Positions 54,817-64,000 of a DNA stretch of 64,000 nt are shown in pieces (within the stretch, counting starts at the first letter, position 1; every line of letters begins with the position of its first letter). This DNA comes from Cyrtodaria siliqua. Its lineage: Eukaryota > Mollusca > Bivalvia > Adapedonta > Hiatellidae. The stretch lies in contig JAWPHD010003258.1 in the NCBI GenBank assembly GCA_037043455.1, positions 62,001-126,000 of the forward strand, written 5' to 3'. Below the pieces are notes generated by a model. That model was not told the DNA's origin. It saw only the letters and a list, made by a program, of their open reading frames with translations, and searched no databases. Position numbers and translations under genes: made by a program.

Positions 54817-55155
54817 ACTGAAATAGCCATTTGGATACAGACACCACACCGTTCGTAAATGTGCAAAGCCGTATATAGACACAACCAACATAGACGTGCG
54901 TCACACACAAGCAGATACACATAAACATATGTCTGTAAACTACTATAGATCGATATGGCAGTGGCTGGCATCTGCCATGGTCGTACTATATGGTACTTTT
55001 GGTTCGGCTACTTACATGTACCGATATTTTACTTCTGACTTCTATAGATGTAGTTAGTACATATGCACATGTATTATAATGCCTACATACCCTAAAAAGT
55101 CATGTTTTGAGTTGTTTGCCAACACATCCAACAGAACCATTATACCCATGTATAC
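54817..55155. repeat. Duplicated 3' flank of the paraoxonase-like gene
   Basis: This matches 15424-15765, including CAACACATCCAACAGAACCA. The match ends abruptly at ACCCATGTA in both copies, which marks the right edge of the segmental duplication. Confidence 0.8.
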
Positions 55156-55621
55156 ATTAATACTTGTAAATGCGATGGTACTGTGGCGATAACAAGATTT
55201 ATTATATACCTATCAATAATATATACATAGTACCTTCAATACAACAACCCGTATCACACTACAGGTTATCAGTATGCTACTAAAAATAGATTTTGGAGAA
55301 TGTCAGATTGGAATGTTAGGGATTGCCAAGCTAGTAATACATTAAGAACAATGGATGTTTTAACATGAAATGTGAACTATCAGAATGACTGTTTGTTTTT
55401 GCGTTTGTGAACATTGTGGGTTAATTAATTAATTTAAGATTATGTCAGTTGGTAAATTCACCAGAATTTGATGTGTAATGAACACAGGTATAGTTGTTGC
55501 AATGTAATGTACATGTTTTCATGCGCGTGTAATGTACATGTTTTCATGTCTTTCCTTTGGTGGTTTTCAGTTAATTTGACTTTATATAATGTTGTTTTAA
55601 TTTGTTTTTTTGATACATGTA

Positions 55622-55945
55622 TTAGGGGCTGGCATGACGCAGTCGGTAGCGCGGCGGATTTGTAACCGGAAGCCCCGGGTTCAATCCTCCGTGGTGTCAC
55701 TGAGTTTCGTCGGTGTGTTCTTAGGCAAGACACTTTCCCTTAGCCTCGTCCGTCGGATGGGGACGTAAACCGGGCGGTCCCGTGTATCGGTCTATCCTCC
55801 AAGCACGTTAAAGAACCATAGGAATTTATTCAATAATAAGAGTAGGGTACGGTTCCCGGATTCCTATGTATCCTTCCCCTCTCTCTGGGGCGGCTCTAAA
55901 TAAGCTATACTGTGTTGATGAGCAGTTAAACAACATTCAATTCAA
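55622..55945 (+). mobile_element. tRNA-headed SINE copy (second subfamily)
   Basis: It has a tRNA-like head with A-box-like CAGTCGGTAGCGCGGCGGAT and B-box GGTTCAATCC. A body with CTTAGCCTCGTCCGTCGGAT, GGGCGGTCCCGTGTAT and CCTCTCTCTGGGGCGGCTCT follows, and the tail is CATTCAATTCAATTC. The minus-strand relative is at 26215-26515. Confidence 0.85.
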
Positions 55946-56559
55946 TTCTATTTTAATGATATGTTTAGAGGTATATAATAAAAGGATCATTACTATAGTA
56001 ACTTGTTCTGAAGCTTGTATCACCTCTCCTGCGATCCCGATCTGGCATTTACCCTACTCGAGGTGATACAAGTTACTATGGTAATAATCATATTGTACGT
56101 GTATAATATATACAACCATTTCCGTCAACAATTTCATTATTTCCATGTTTTATATTATACAATAATTCAATTATACAATAATTCAATTATTATACTTATT
56201 ACAAACAATTTTACCAGCACGTAACAACCGCCTGTAGATACATTAATTATAGATTAATTCCATGCATTCCATGCATTTTTCATAAAGTATAATTACACAA
56301 CCTTAAGCTATAATCAGTCAGAATTTACTTTGAAAATCTTTTATTGGGCTAATTCTTTGTTTTTGTTTTTAACATTTTATTTGAATATCAAGTGTACAAA
56401 CATTTATATACCATACATATATAGATGCATTATAGTCTACCTGCTCCAATAGTAAATTATAACTTCATTAAATATGTGGAATGGATTTAACTTCCTTCCA
56501 GTTGTAAATAAAAGCATTAGAACTAATGTATCACACACATTTTACACAGCTTATATCAC

Positions 56560-57130
56560 AACATATTTTGAACTGCATTCCACCTTGATTTAATTGCATT
56601 AGATTTGTATAATATATGTTGAGAATAGTTCCATAGCTCTGTAACTTTTCACTTGTTCTAAAAATATCGTACAGTTAGGTAGACATTTTCTCAGTTTGCA
56701 AGAATAGACATAATTCTTATAGATAAGCACAACTAGATGCAAAATATAATCAATATCTGTTGAGCATGGTGTCTCAAGAAAAATGGACTCCGGTTTTAAT
56801 TCTATTGAAATATTGCATTTTTTCAAATAAATCACTAAACAACTTTATTAATATGTTCTTGGCTGACATACATTCATAAAATAAATGCAACAATGTTTCT
56901 TTGGAATTATTACAAAATGTGCAAAGTTCAGTTTCAGACATTCCACATTTATATAATCTTGCATTTGTGAAAATAATTCGATGACTAATTTTAAATTGTA
57001 ATTCTTTGCTTTGTTTCATATATTGTTTTATGTACAGCGAATAAACAAGAAAATCCCAGGTGTTTGGAACATATAAGCCCGGAAAGATGTTAATCTAACC
57101 TGCCACATTTAGATTTTCTCTGTAAAGTCT
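56560..57130 (-). pseudogene. LINE reverse transcriptase C-terminal fragment
   Basis: Minus-strand frames read LQFKISHRIIFTNARLYKCG, then LCTFCNNSKETLLHLFYEC, and further LIYKNYVYSCKLRKCLPN. These are typical of the C-terminal region of L1/Tx1-like or related LINE ORF2 proteins. A frameshift between 56780 and 56830 separates two open parts. Only the 3' end is present. Confidence 0.75.
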
Positions 57131-57880
57131 TATTTATTTCAGGTGCACGCTCAGTTGAGGTTTACGTCTATTCTCTGGAAAGTAATTACAGCATGACTTT
57201 TTTAGAAGGAAGACACATGCATTTCGATTAAGCTTTTTAAAAAAAATAAAGAATGCAAAATTTGATGGAAATATAATCACAGGTGGCTTTGTCCGTGTTG
57301 GAACTAACACTTGCTTTTTTAACTTTTTCCTTTGTCTTTAAAAAAGCAAGCGTCGTATATGACCAAGATCGCCACTAATAGCGGTGAATATGTGCTTTAT
57401 TTTGTTCCATACTGATCTATACCTACGGAAAATCGCGTTTTACGAAGCATTTTGACTTGTCACAGAAAAACGGTTTCATCGAATTGTTTTCGGTTTTCTA
57501 TTTCGAGAACGAGATACATCTGCGGTTCCAACCAGACCAGATTTGTGGATAATTCTCGGAATTTGGCCAGTAAAATAATTGATGAAAACAGTTAGGTATC
57601 AAATGTTGACCAGAGAGAGCTTCAAACCTTGTCTATAACTATGATACTCTGGGACATTTTTTTCAGGAAAACTAAAAATATGTTTGTTTTCAACAAATAA
57701 CACGAAACAATTTGTTTTTATTGTTTTTATTTTTAATTTTTAATTTTTTTATTTCCCAACATCGATACAGCCACCTGTGAATATAATCACTAAATAAAAC
57801 GATATTTTGGAATATGTATGGTGCGTTAGAACTTTGGTTCAGTAAATAAAACTTAATTTAAGAACTATTCTGTGACAAGG
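57131..57880. other. No recognisable gene
   Basis: No coding region, RNA gene or named repeat is supported. It is mostly AT-rich, with T-rich runs near 57715-57765. Confidence 0.45.
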
Positions 57881-57889
57881 ACTATCACA

Positions 57890-58260
57890 ACCTGACTTTT
57901 ATACTGACGTGATTTACAAACTTCGTAAGATCATTGGTCATAATCACTTTCATACAATCTTTATAAAACTTCTTAAAACGTTTATCAAAAGAGGCTATCA
58001 TTTTGCAACGTAATGCATGTTTGGTGGTTGACCCATTCAAAGTTCGCCACTATTCTTTTCTCTTATTTGTGCGATGACAGGATAGATTGTGTACCCGATG
58101 ATGCCGTACTACCTAAATCATCAAAGAACGGTATCGTGTGATGCTTGTCTTAAATATTGTCTTGTCGAATCATTAATGGTTTGTTCTCTTGTTACTCTGG
58201 CATCTGCCAAGTCAATGAGTACTTGCTTTTTGTTTTTTGAGGCTTTTGTTTTTATATTCA
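57890..58260 (+). pseudogene. Penelope-like element 3' fragment (plus strand)
   Basis: It carries the DVIYKLRKIIGHNHFHTIFI-type segment and the downstream GTTGACCCATTCAAAGTTCG region. It is related to 14590-15190 and 53466-54062 in the opposite orientation. Stops are present. Confidence 0.6.
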
Positions 58261-58344
58261 TACATACATGATCAGTTATGTGGCCAATTAATGCTGCTTT
58301 GTTTGTTAGTGAATATTATCTGTATTTACACTGTTGACAATGTT

Positions 58345-58480
58345 TTTAAACCGCTGCGGGTTCGAATCCCACTGGCAGCTCAAGTTGCAACGGAGAAAGT
58401 GCCGATTCCTGTGGATGGGGCGAGGTATACACTACTGGTTCTACCCAGGAAAAAATGAGATAGCTGCCTTTACCACAAAC
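58345..58480 (+). mobile_element. 5'-truncated SINE copy
   Basis: It begins near the B-box (GGGTTCGAATCCC) and continues with GTGCCGATTCCTGTGGATGG and CTACTGGTTCTACCCAGG. It lacks the A-box half. Confidence 0.65.
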
Positions 58481-59179
58481 GAAAGCGAAACGCTACAAAA
58501 CCGTTTATCTAAACTCTATCCAAGAGTTCGCGTCATATAATAATATATATGCGCGTATTAACAAAATATGGCTTATTCACGTTTTTTAAAAAAAATCTAT
58601 CAATATCTATATAATATATTATAATGTACCTCGCCGTCATTAAGTTTGAAACGGTGTTAGTGCGTCTGTAAAAAGAGGTACAGGGGCTTTCACCTGCAAT
58701 CTAACCTTGGTCATAACTTGAACATTATTTGACTTATACGACCTCGTTTTGATTGAGCTATGTCACTTTTCATAAAACTTAAACGTACGACCTAGCCAAG
58801 CTCATAACTGGGCAAACTATTGAATTAAGGGCACTGCTTCCAGTACTTCCTTATTAAGTATTCAATATTTAAAAAAATAAAAATAACCCCCGTCTTCAAA
58901 CGTGTAAACGTTACAGTGTTACAGTTACGGAAATAAGCTCATATGAAAAACGTTGTACGTTACCGTATGACACTTTATACGTTACTGTATGATACTTTGA
59001 CTTTGTTCGTTACTGTATGACGGCAAAACGGAAGTTAACAATATAGCTTTACTGAAAGCACAGCTTTTTTTGATAATCCCCTAATGTTTTTTGAGCAAAA
59101 ATAAAACCAAAACACAATTAATGAAAACCTACTTTTATGTTGAAATTGGTTTACTTCATAGCTTTACTGCCACCCTCAC

Positions 59180-59235
59180 CCCTCCCCACCAGCACCCCAC
59201 CTCACCCCCCCCCCCCCCACCCCCCCCCCCCCATC
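59180..59235. repeat. Poly-C / CCCCA low-complexity tract
   Basis: Two runs of about 14 C residues are separated by an A, within CCACC-rich sequence. The small open frame across it (poly-proline) is an artefact. Confidence 0.9.
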
Positions 59236-59589
59236 CCACCACACCAAACCCCCGCCCCCTATCCCAAAAAAAATAATAGAGTAGACTAGAAATATGTCCA
59301 TAAATAAAAGTTTGTGTTTTCGTGTAGTTTTTTGTTATTATATTATTTATTACACTTTATTAATTTATTATCTTACAGACAAAACAAGATTGCCTTGTGT
59401 ACCTTTAAGGACATATTTTCCAATATTAAATGGTCATTGACAAGCATAAACGACTTGCTTATTTACTGCTAACATGCTTCATGACCGATTAAATCGGTAA
59501 ATCAATTCAGACTCGAGTAAAGTTTTCTTTTAGTAGCATTACTATATTGAACAGTATCTAATACTTTGAACTTTATTTTTTATGAAAGG

Positions 59590-59595
59590 CACGCA

Positions 59596-59627
<32 letters not shown>

Positions 59628-59632
59628 TACAC
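59590..59632. repeat. CACG then CA microsatellite
   Basis: Six or seven GCAC tetramers are followed by CA dinucleotides. Confidence 0.9.
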
Positions 59633-59850
59633 GATAGTTGTATAGAATACGTTGATTTTACTTTTAAAAATAACAAATTGAAAAGTTAGCTGTACTAAAT
59701 AGTTACAAAACTTCCTTCTAATTATTTAGAATTCATAAGAACACAAATATAACCAAACATCCTGCTTTTATGTTTGTACTGTATTGGGAAAGCCTCCTCG
59801 CCTGATATAAAATTGAATAATACCACTTTCTCATGCAACTGCACGTCTAA

Positions 59851-60658
59851 AGCCCGGTAAACACGGTAAGATTTATCTTATAAGATATGTCTTGTGAGAC
59901 AAATTGCATCGTATGTACAGGGGCTTAAGACACAATTTATGGTCTGAAAGATGTCTTCCAGAAATAGAACATGCTCTATTTCCATAAGACAAGATTAAAA
60001 GCACCGCCATCCAACCACACATGGCGACAGGCCGAGGTGTACTGCGTTCCAGATTTGTTCACGCGGGTATTTTAGTTCATACATAGCAACATGGCAGGAA
60101 ACATATATATGAATAGGACCACAGACTTGTCTTTGCATGTCAAATCTGCATTCCATGTGTAGGTGATTCGTGGTCCGTGTCCTGGTCCATGTCCTGGTCC
60201 GTGTCCGTAAAAAAATCGGTAGAGTAGAGAAAATGTTGGGTATATTCCATGAATCCATTCCGTGTCCGTCTCCGCGTACGTGGCAAGCTGTTGGGGTGTC
60301 AAGTCACAATTTCTCCAATATTTCTTACAAAACCGACATGATGGAAAGCTCTAATGTGTGTTCGAGTCGAACCCATAGACTTATACTCCTATGCTGTATT
60401 TACTGAACATGTATGTGTGTGTGTGTGTATGCGTATGCTAGTAGGTGATGTGTGTATGTGTGTCTATATGTGCATGTGTATGCAAGTATGTGTGGATGTA
60501 CATATGTGTGTGCACGTATGTACCTGTTTATGTTTGTATGTGTGTTCGTACATACGTATGTACATGTATATGTATGCATCTATGTAAGTAGGTGGGCAGA
60601 CAGGCAGGCAAGCAAGCAGGCAGGCAGGGTGCGAGAGGGGGGTTGGGGAGAGTGTATG

Positions 60659-60693
<35 letters not shown>

Positions 60694-60830
60694 ATGTATG
60701 TATTACTATTAATTATGAAGGTCACCAGAAAATCCCATAACATTAATCTCACCGTGTGTACAGGCAATCTCATAAGATAGATTGTATAAGATTTGTCCTA
60801 TGAGATAAATCTTACCGTGTGTACCGGGCC
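59851..60830. mobile_element. MITE-like element with inverted ends and TAA duplication
   Basis: The left end AGCCCGGTAAACACGGTAAG and the inverted right end GGCCCGGTACACACGGTAAG match over about 30 bp, continuing ATTTATCT. TAA lies immediately outside both ends (59848-59850 and 60831-60833). The interior has further degenerate CTTATAAGA/GAGACAAA words near both ends and a long TG and TGCG microsatellite block (60410-60700). The ends and TAA duplication fit a PIF/Harbinger-type non-autonomous element. Open frames in the microsatellite are artefacts. Confidence 0.82.
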
Positions 60831-60833
60831 TAA

Positions 60834-61329
60834 CAGTGATTCACACTTACCTATTTTATTTTAATTCTTAATAATCAGTATAAGGCTTTGATATATAAAA
60901 CAAATACCATTTACTCAAATTAAAATATATAGGGCACATAACTCTTAACTTCGTAATGAAATACACCATTTTCCCATGATTTTTCAGTTGCATATACAAA
61001 TCCCACCCCACCCCTAAATACAATACGCCGAAAGTAGGTCGTTAATACTATCAGTACACAGAGTCAATGGTAGCACGCCCCTACACACATTCCAACCATG
61101 CACGCTTTTCTGGTGGCCACTCCAGTCACCAAAATAATAAATAATTGCCATTTCCCCATATATTTTATATTATTACGCATTTCAAATGTTTTTTTAATGT
61201 ACATATATGGTCCAAGTCAGAGTATAGTGAACGCAAAGCAATTTAAGCAGCCTATTCTAGCCTCACTTCTACCTCACCTGCTATACTCCTTCTACCTACA
61301 TCGCACGTACCCCTACCCCGTTATATAAC
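60834..61329. other. No recognisable gene
   Basis: AT-rich, with no supported feature. It may include the 5' part of the putative LTR that ends at 61609, but no 5' boundary could be set. Confidence 0.4.
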
Positions 61330-61628
61330 GTCATATGTGTGTACTATGCTTCTTGTTATTTCATGTATTTCATATATGTTGTAACTGAAGTGAAATATAA
61401 AGATTTTGTTACGTTTATGCTATGCTACTGTGGTGATCTACATACGGCGGGCTGTTAGCCTCACAACATCTCGCCGATTCAGTTCTAGATCCATGGACTC
61501 CACGGACTAAACAGGTGTTCCGGGGCATCGACTACAAGTGGAAGTTCTGTTTATTATTATCACCATATTCGTTGCATATTATATTATATGTGTTGGCCAC
61601 TCGGTGACACTGGCGACGAGGATAATCT
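61330..61628 (+). mobile_element. Possible LTR 3' end and primer-binding site
   Basis: A polyadenylation-like AATATAAAG at about 61398 is followed by sequence ending GGTGACA at 61609. One base later comes TGGCGACGAGGATAATC (61611-61627), which has the TGG start expected of a tRNA primer-binding site in Ty3-type elements. The 5' LTR boundary and a second LTR were not found, so this is tentative. Confidence 0.4.
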
Positions 61629-62087
61629 TCGAACTCACTCTTTGCGTTCAACATATAATTATGTTGAAAATCTTTTAGTTTGTATTTATCGGATATTTTC
61701 ATGCCATTTTACGGGACACATGCGTGTTTCGTATTTCGTCATTTGCTTTTGCCTTTAGTAATTTGAGCTATTCAGCGAAAGATCGCTGATACTGTTTTGC
61801 CTTGAATAATTTGAGGTTTTCTACTAAGGCGCTGTCGGCAATTGGTATTGTGCCTGCGTATTATTCGCATTCACGATATATTTCGACGTTGTGTTTCGAC
61901 GTAATTAGGTTGAAATTTTAAGGTTTTTTTCACTTAGATTTTTTTTTTCGCACGCGTTCGAGAAATATTTAATTTCTCGTTTCTTATATTCAAATTTTAT
62001 TTATTTTTTTGTATATCTTATCTCATTCAATTGCATATAAGGTCTGATTCGGACAATGTTGACGACTATGGGGATCGTTTGCTCAAT

Positions 62088-62260
62088 CCACCAGAGTGCG
62101 TGGTCCAGTGGTAGAGTGCCGAACTCCAGTTCGAGAGGTCGTGGGTTTGATCCTCGCCGTGACCACGTTATTTATCCCTGAGCAAGATAATTATTCCACA
62201 TTGCTTATTACTGGTTCTACCCAGGAAGCAATCGAGAGTGATTAATCTAAGTTGCAATAA
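62088..62260 (+). mobile_element. tRNA-headed SINE copy
   Basis: It has A-box-like GTGGTCCAGTGGTAGAGTGC and B-box GGGTTTGATCC, then CCCTGAGCAAGATAA and CACATTGCTTATTACTGGTT. It is the same subfamily as 18235-18420 and lies inside the putative LTR-element region. Confidence 0.8.
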
Positions 62261-62492
62261 CTTTTTTCGCAATAGATGTAAAATAAATATGTTTAAACAA
62301 AACCCCACCAGGGAAAGAGCAAAAAGAAGTAAGTCAGTAGGAAACACTTAATCCCCCACCATGGATTCAAAGCCTCACGATATCTTTTACTAACTTAACA
62401 ACCACCATGAATGATTTCGGTGAGGACCTCAAATCTATTATGAACATTTGTAGGGGAGATTTACGGTCAATAGTAGAAGGTTTTCCCTGTTA

Positions 62493-63056
62493 ATGTCTTC
62501 AACATTTAGTGTATCGCAGCCAATCTACCCTAGTGTAACACCAATCCAACCTGGCTATGGACAGACTTATGGCTCCACCAAACTCGTTGAAGTCACCACC
62601 AAACTCGATGAGGTCACCACTAAACTCGGTGAGGTCACAAAATCACTAGATGTACCAGAACCGGCGCCAGCACAAACTGTGTTGCCGCCACCAGGTTTTA
62701 AACCAGCACATACTGTGTTGCCATCACCAGGTTTTAAACGGAACCCAACAGTCCCCGTTGACAGCATTCATGTAATACCCCAATCAAGTGGGTTTCCATA
62801 CCAAGGTCACAACTTCTCAATGCAGTTACCTACTAACCTTATGATCAACGTCAAAGCACCTACAAATTCCCCTGCAATTGACAGCAGCAGTGTTTCAGTG
62901 TGTATGACATGCAACATCTCCAACCCAGGTACCTACACACCTGAACCACTAACTGTAGGTACCTCGCAAATGGTCAACTACACGCCAGCATCAGGTACTC
63001 GTGCAACAGTTGCGAGTAACCCAATAATAAAGTACACCCCTGTCACAAGTACATAG
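62493..63056 (+). CDS. Low-complexity ORF, possibly gag-like
   Basis: This is an open frame of 187 codons. It has a repeated heptad-like KLVEVTTKLDEVTTKLGEVT segment (residues ~30-52) and a duplicated TVLPPPGFKPAH / TVLPSPGFKRNP segment. The C-terminal half is rich in Thr, Ser, Pro and Val. There is no zinc knuckle or enzymatic motif. It lies 0.9 kb downstream of a possible LTR and primer-binding site, and a TAAATAAAG polyadenylation-like signal with a CATT repeat follows at about 63099. It may be a decayed gag of an LTR element or a host exon. I cannot identify it. Confidence 0.4.
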   Translation: MSSTFSVSQPIYPSVTPIQPGYGQTYGSTKLVEVTTKLDEVTTKLGEVTKSLDVPEPAPAQTVLPPPGFKPAHTVLPSPGFKRNPTVPVDSIHVIPQSSGFPYQGHNFSMQLPTNLMINVKAPTNSPAIDSSSVSVCMTCNISNPGTYTPEPLTVGTSQMVNYTPASGTRATVASNPIIKYTPVTST

Positions 63057-63119
63057 GGTCCCAAGGAAGATTAGTTTATACTAATTGGGTTACCCTCTGT
63101 AAATAAAGACTTTCATTCA

Positions 63120-64000
63120 TTCATTCATTCATATACATCAGTTGTAAGTTGCACAGTTGCTGAAACACCATTTGAAACGGACATTGCTGTGCAGAGCTCC
63201 AAAGTCAACCACCCTGACATACACCATCGTTTGTCAGAGAGAGTTTGCCATGAAATCTCAAAATCAATGGATTTAGAACAGCGCCCCGTCATATATCATA
63301 GAGTGCCAGTAAGTGTCGTGTCTTTTTATAGTTACCGCTTCAAAGCTGATGTACAGTTGCATCGTCCAGCCTCATAAGGGAAGGAGATTCATGTGTTGCA
63401 TATTATCGTGTCCGCCGCCACCTCACCTTGTTCAATGAAACTGACAGTTACAATATTTTGAAAACAGAATGCATCCCAGTTTGCGCTTGATACATATTGT
63501 AAACCAAGTAAAACTGGCACAATCGTTACTGGTCGTGACGAGTATTACAGCATTAAATCTATAGGTGTCTCTCTGTCTGCTGTTTCCGGTTACATAAATC
63601 GGGTTGACAATCGTGGAATCTCTTGCAACTTGAATGGTGCAACCATCCGGCACGCTGTATTGCTGGATGCGTTAGTTCTACTCTCCCAACTGGTTATTCT
63701 CGCGGTAAAGATGAACTTGCTTTCTGTGATGCAGTTCACAGATGGTTAAATTGTAGTGCATGTTTTGTACTCTGGACTATGACGTGAGCTATGTCACAGT
63801 TGGCCACTCGGGACCTGTTTTCTCTGTGGAGGTTACGAGATTCAGATAAAGGGGGAGGAGAAGTAGTAGATTGTTAATCTGCATTCAGCAATACTCGAGT
63901 GATTTGTAATAGTTCAAGCATTATTGTTTTCATAGTTTTCCTCATATTGTCACCCGTCCATCACATTTGTGGTCCATTATAAACATGTTCGTAGTTTTAG
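63120..64000 (+). pseudogene. Interrupted coding-like stretch, unidentified
   Basis: From about 63130 to 63377 one frame is open (AVQSSKVNHPDIHHRLSERV, SKSMDLEQRPVIYHRV) and then stops. Similar coding-like segments continue after frameshifts (for example TGRDEYYSIKSIGVSLSAVS, then GKDELAFCDAVHRWLNC). It looks like a decayed protein gene following the ORF at 62493, perhaps part of the same retroelement, but no family was recognised. Confidence 0.3.

Noticed and set aside
59091..59276. Proline-rich small protein
   Set aside because: It is a poly-C tract translation.
60354..60780. Cys/Val/Met-rich open frames on both strands
   Set aside because: They are translations of TG, TATG and TGCG microsatellite DNA inside the MITE-like element.

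Overview
This is animal genomic DNA, most likely from a mollusc and probably a bivalve. It is AT-rich, has a spliced host gene with long introns, carries tRNA-headed SINEs, Penelope-like and LINE fragments and several families of short degenerate repeats, and contains a near-complete Polinton/Maverick element. There is no bacterial-style gene organisation outside that element. The bivalve assignment is an inference from repeat style and cannot be proved from this window.

Layout. (1) Positions 3907-15423 hold the last four coding exons of a paraoxonase/arylesterase-like gene on the + strand (3907-4107, 4551-4632, 13912-14046, 15253-15423). The reading frame is continuous across all four, and the calcium-site residues expected of the family are present. 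The intron between the second and third of these exons is almost entirely a 9-kb array of a 28-29 bp satellite with higher-order structure. (2) Positions 15.8-28.5 kb are gene-poor. They hold SINEs, clusters of short palindromic or directional words, a 145-bp tandem repeat and diverged dispersed repeats. (3) Positions 28493-42906 are a 14.4-kb Polinton/Maverick (adintovirus-like) element. It has 261-bp terminal inverted repeats, each carrying two nested hairpins, and is flanked by a 5-bp direct repeat (GAACA). Its genes, left to right, are: a membrane protein with N-terminal ESCRT late-domain-like motifs (-), a fibre-like protein (-), minor capsid/penton (-), a conserved C-terminally anchored protein (+), a coiled-coil membrane protein (-), major capsid (+, broken by one frameshift), packaging ATPase (+), four small conserved proteins (+), a small OB-fold-like protein (-), DDE integrase (+), a large protein-primed family B DNA polymerase fused to HNH and OTU-like regions (-), and a zinc-ribbon protein (+). 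(4) Positions 43-64 kb are again repeat-rich. They hold LINE, PLE and SINE fragments, two MITE-like elements with TAA target duplications, a degraded duplicate of the last paraoxonase exon with its flanks (53.47-55.15 kb), and a possible LTR fragment with a low-complexity ORF near 61.3-63.1 kb.

How the element's genes fit together. Integrase and polymerase would copy and insert the element using the inverted repeats as ends. Major and minor capsid proteins plus the ATPase would build and fill an icosahedral particle, and the remaining conserved small and membrane proteins are probably virion or entry/exit factors. Polymerase, integrase, ATPase and minor capsid frames are intact and the inverted repeats are near identical, so the insertion looks recent. 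The frameshift in major capsid, if real, would prevent this copy from making particles alone. No separate Ulp1/adenain-type maturation protease was found.
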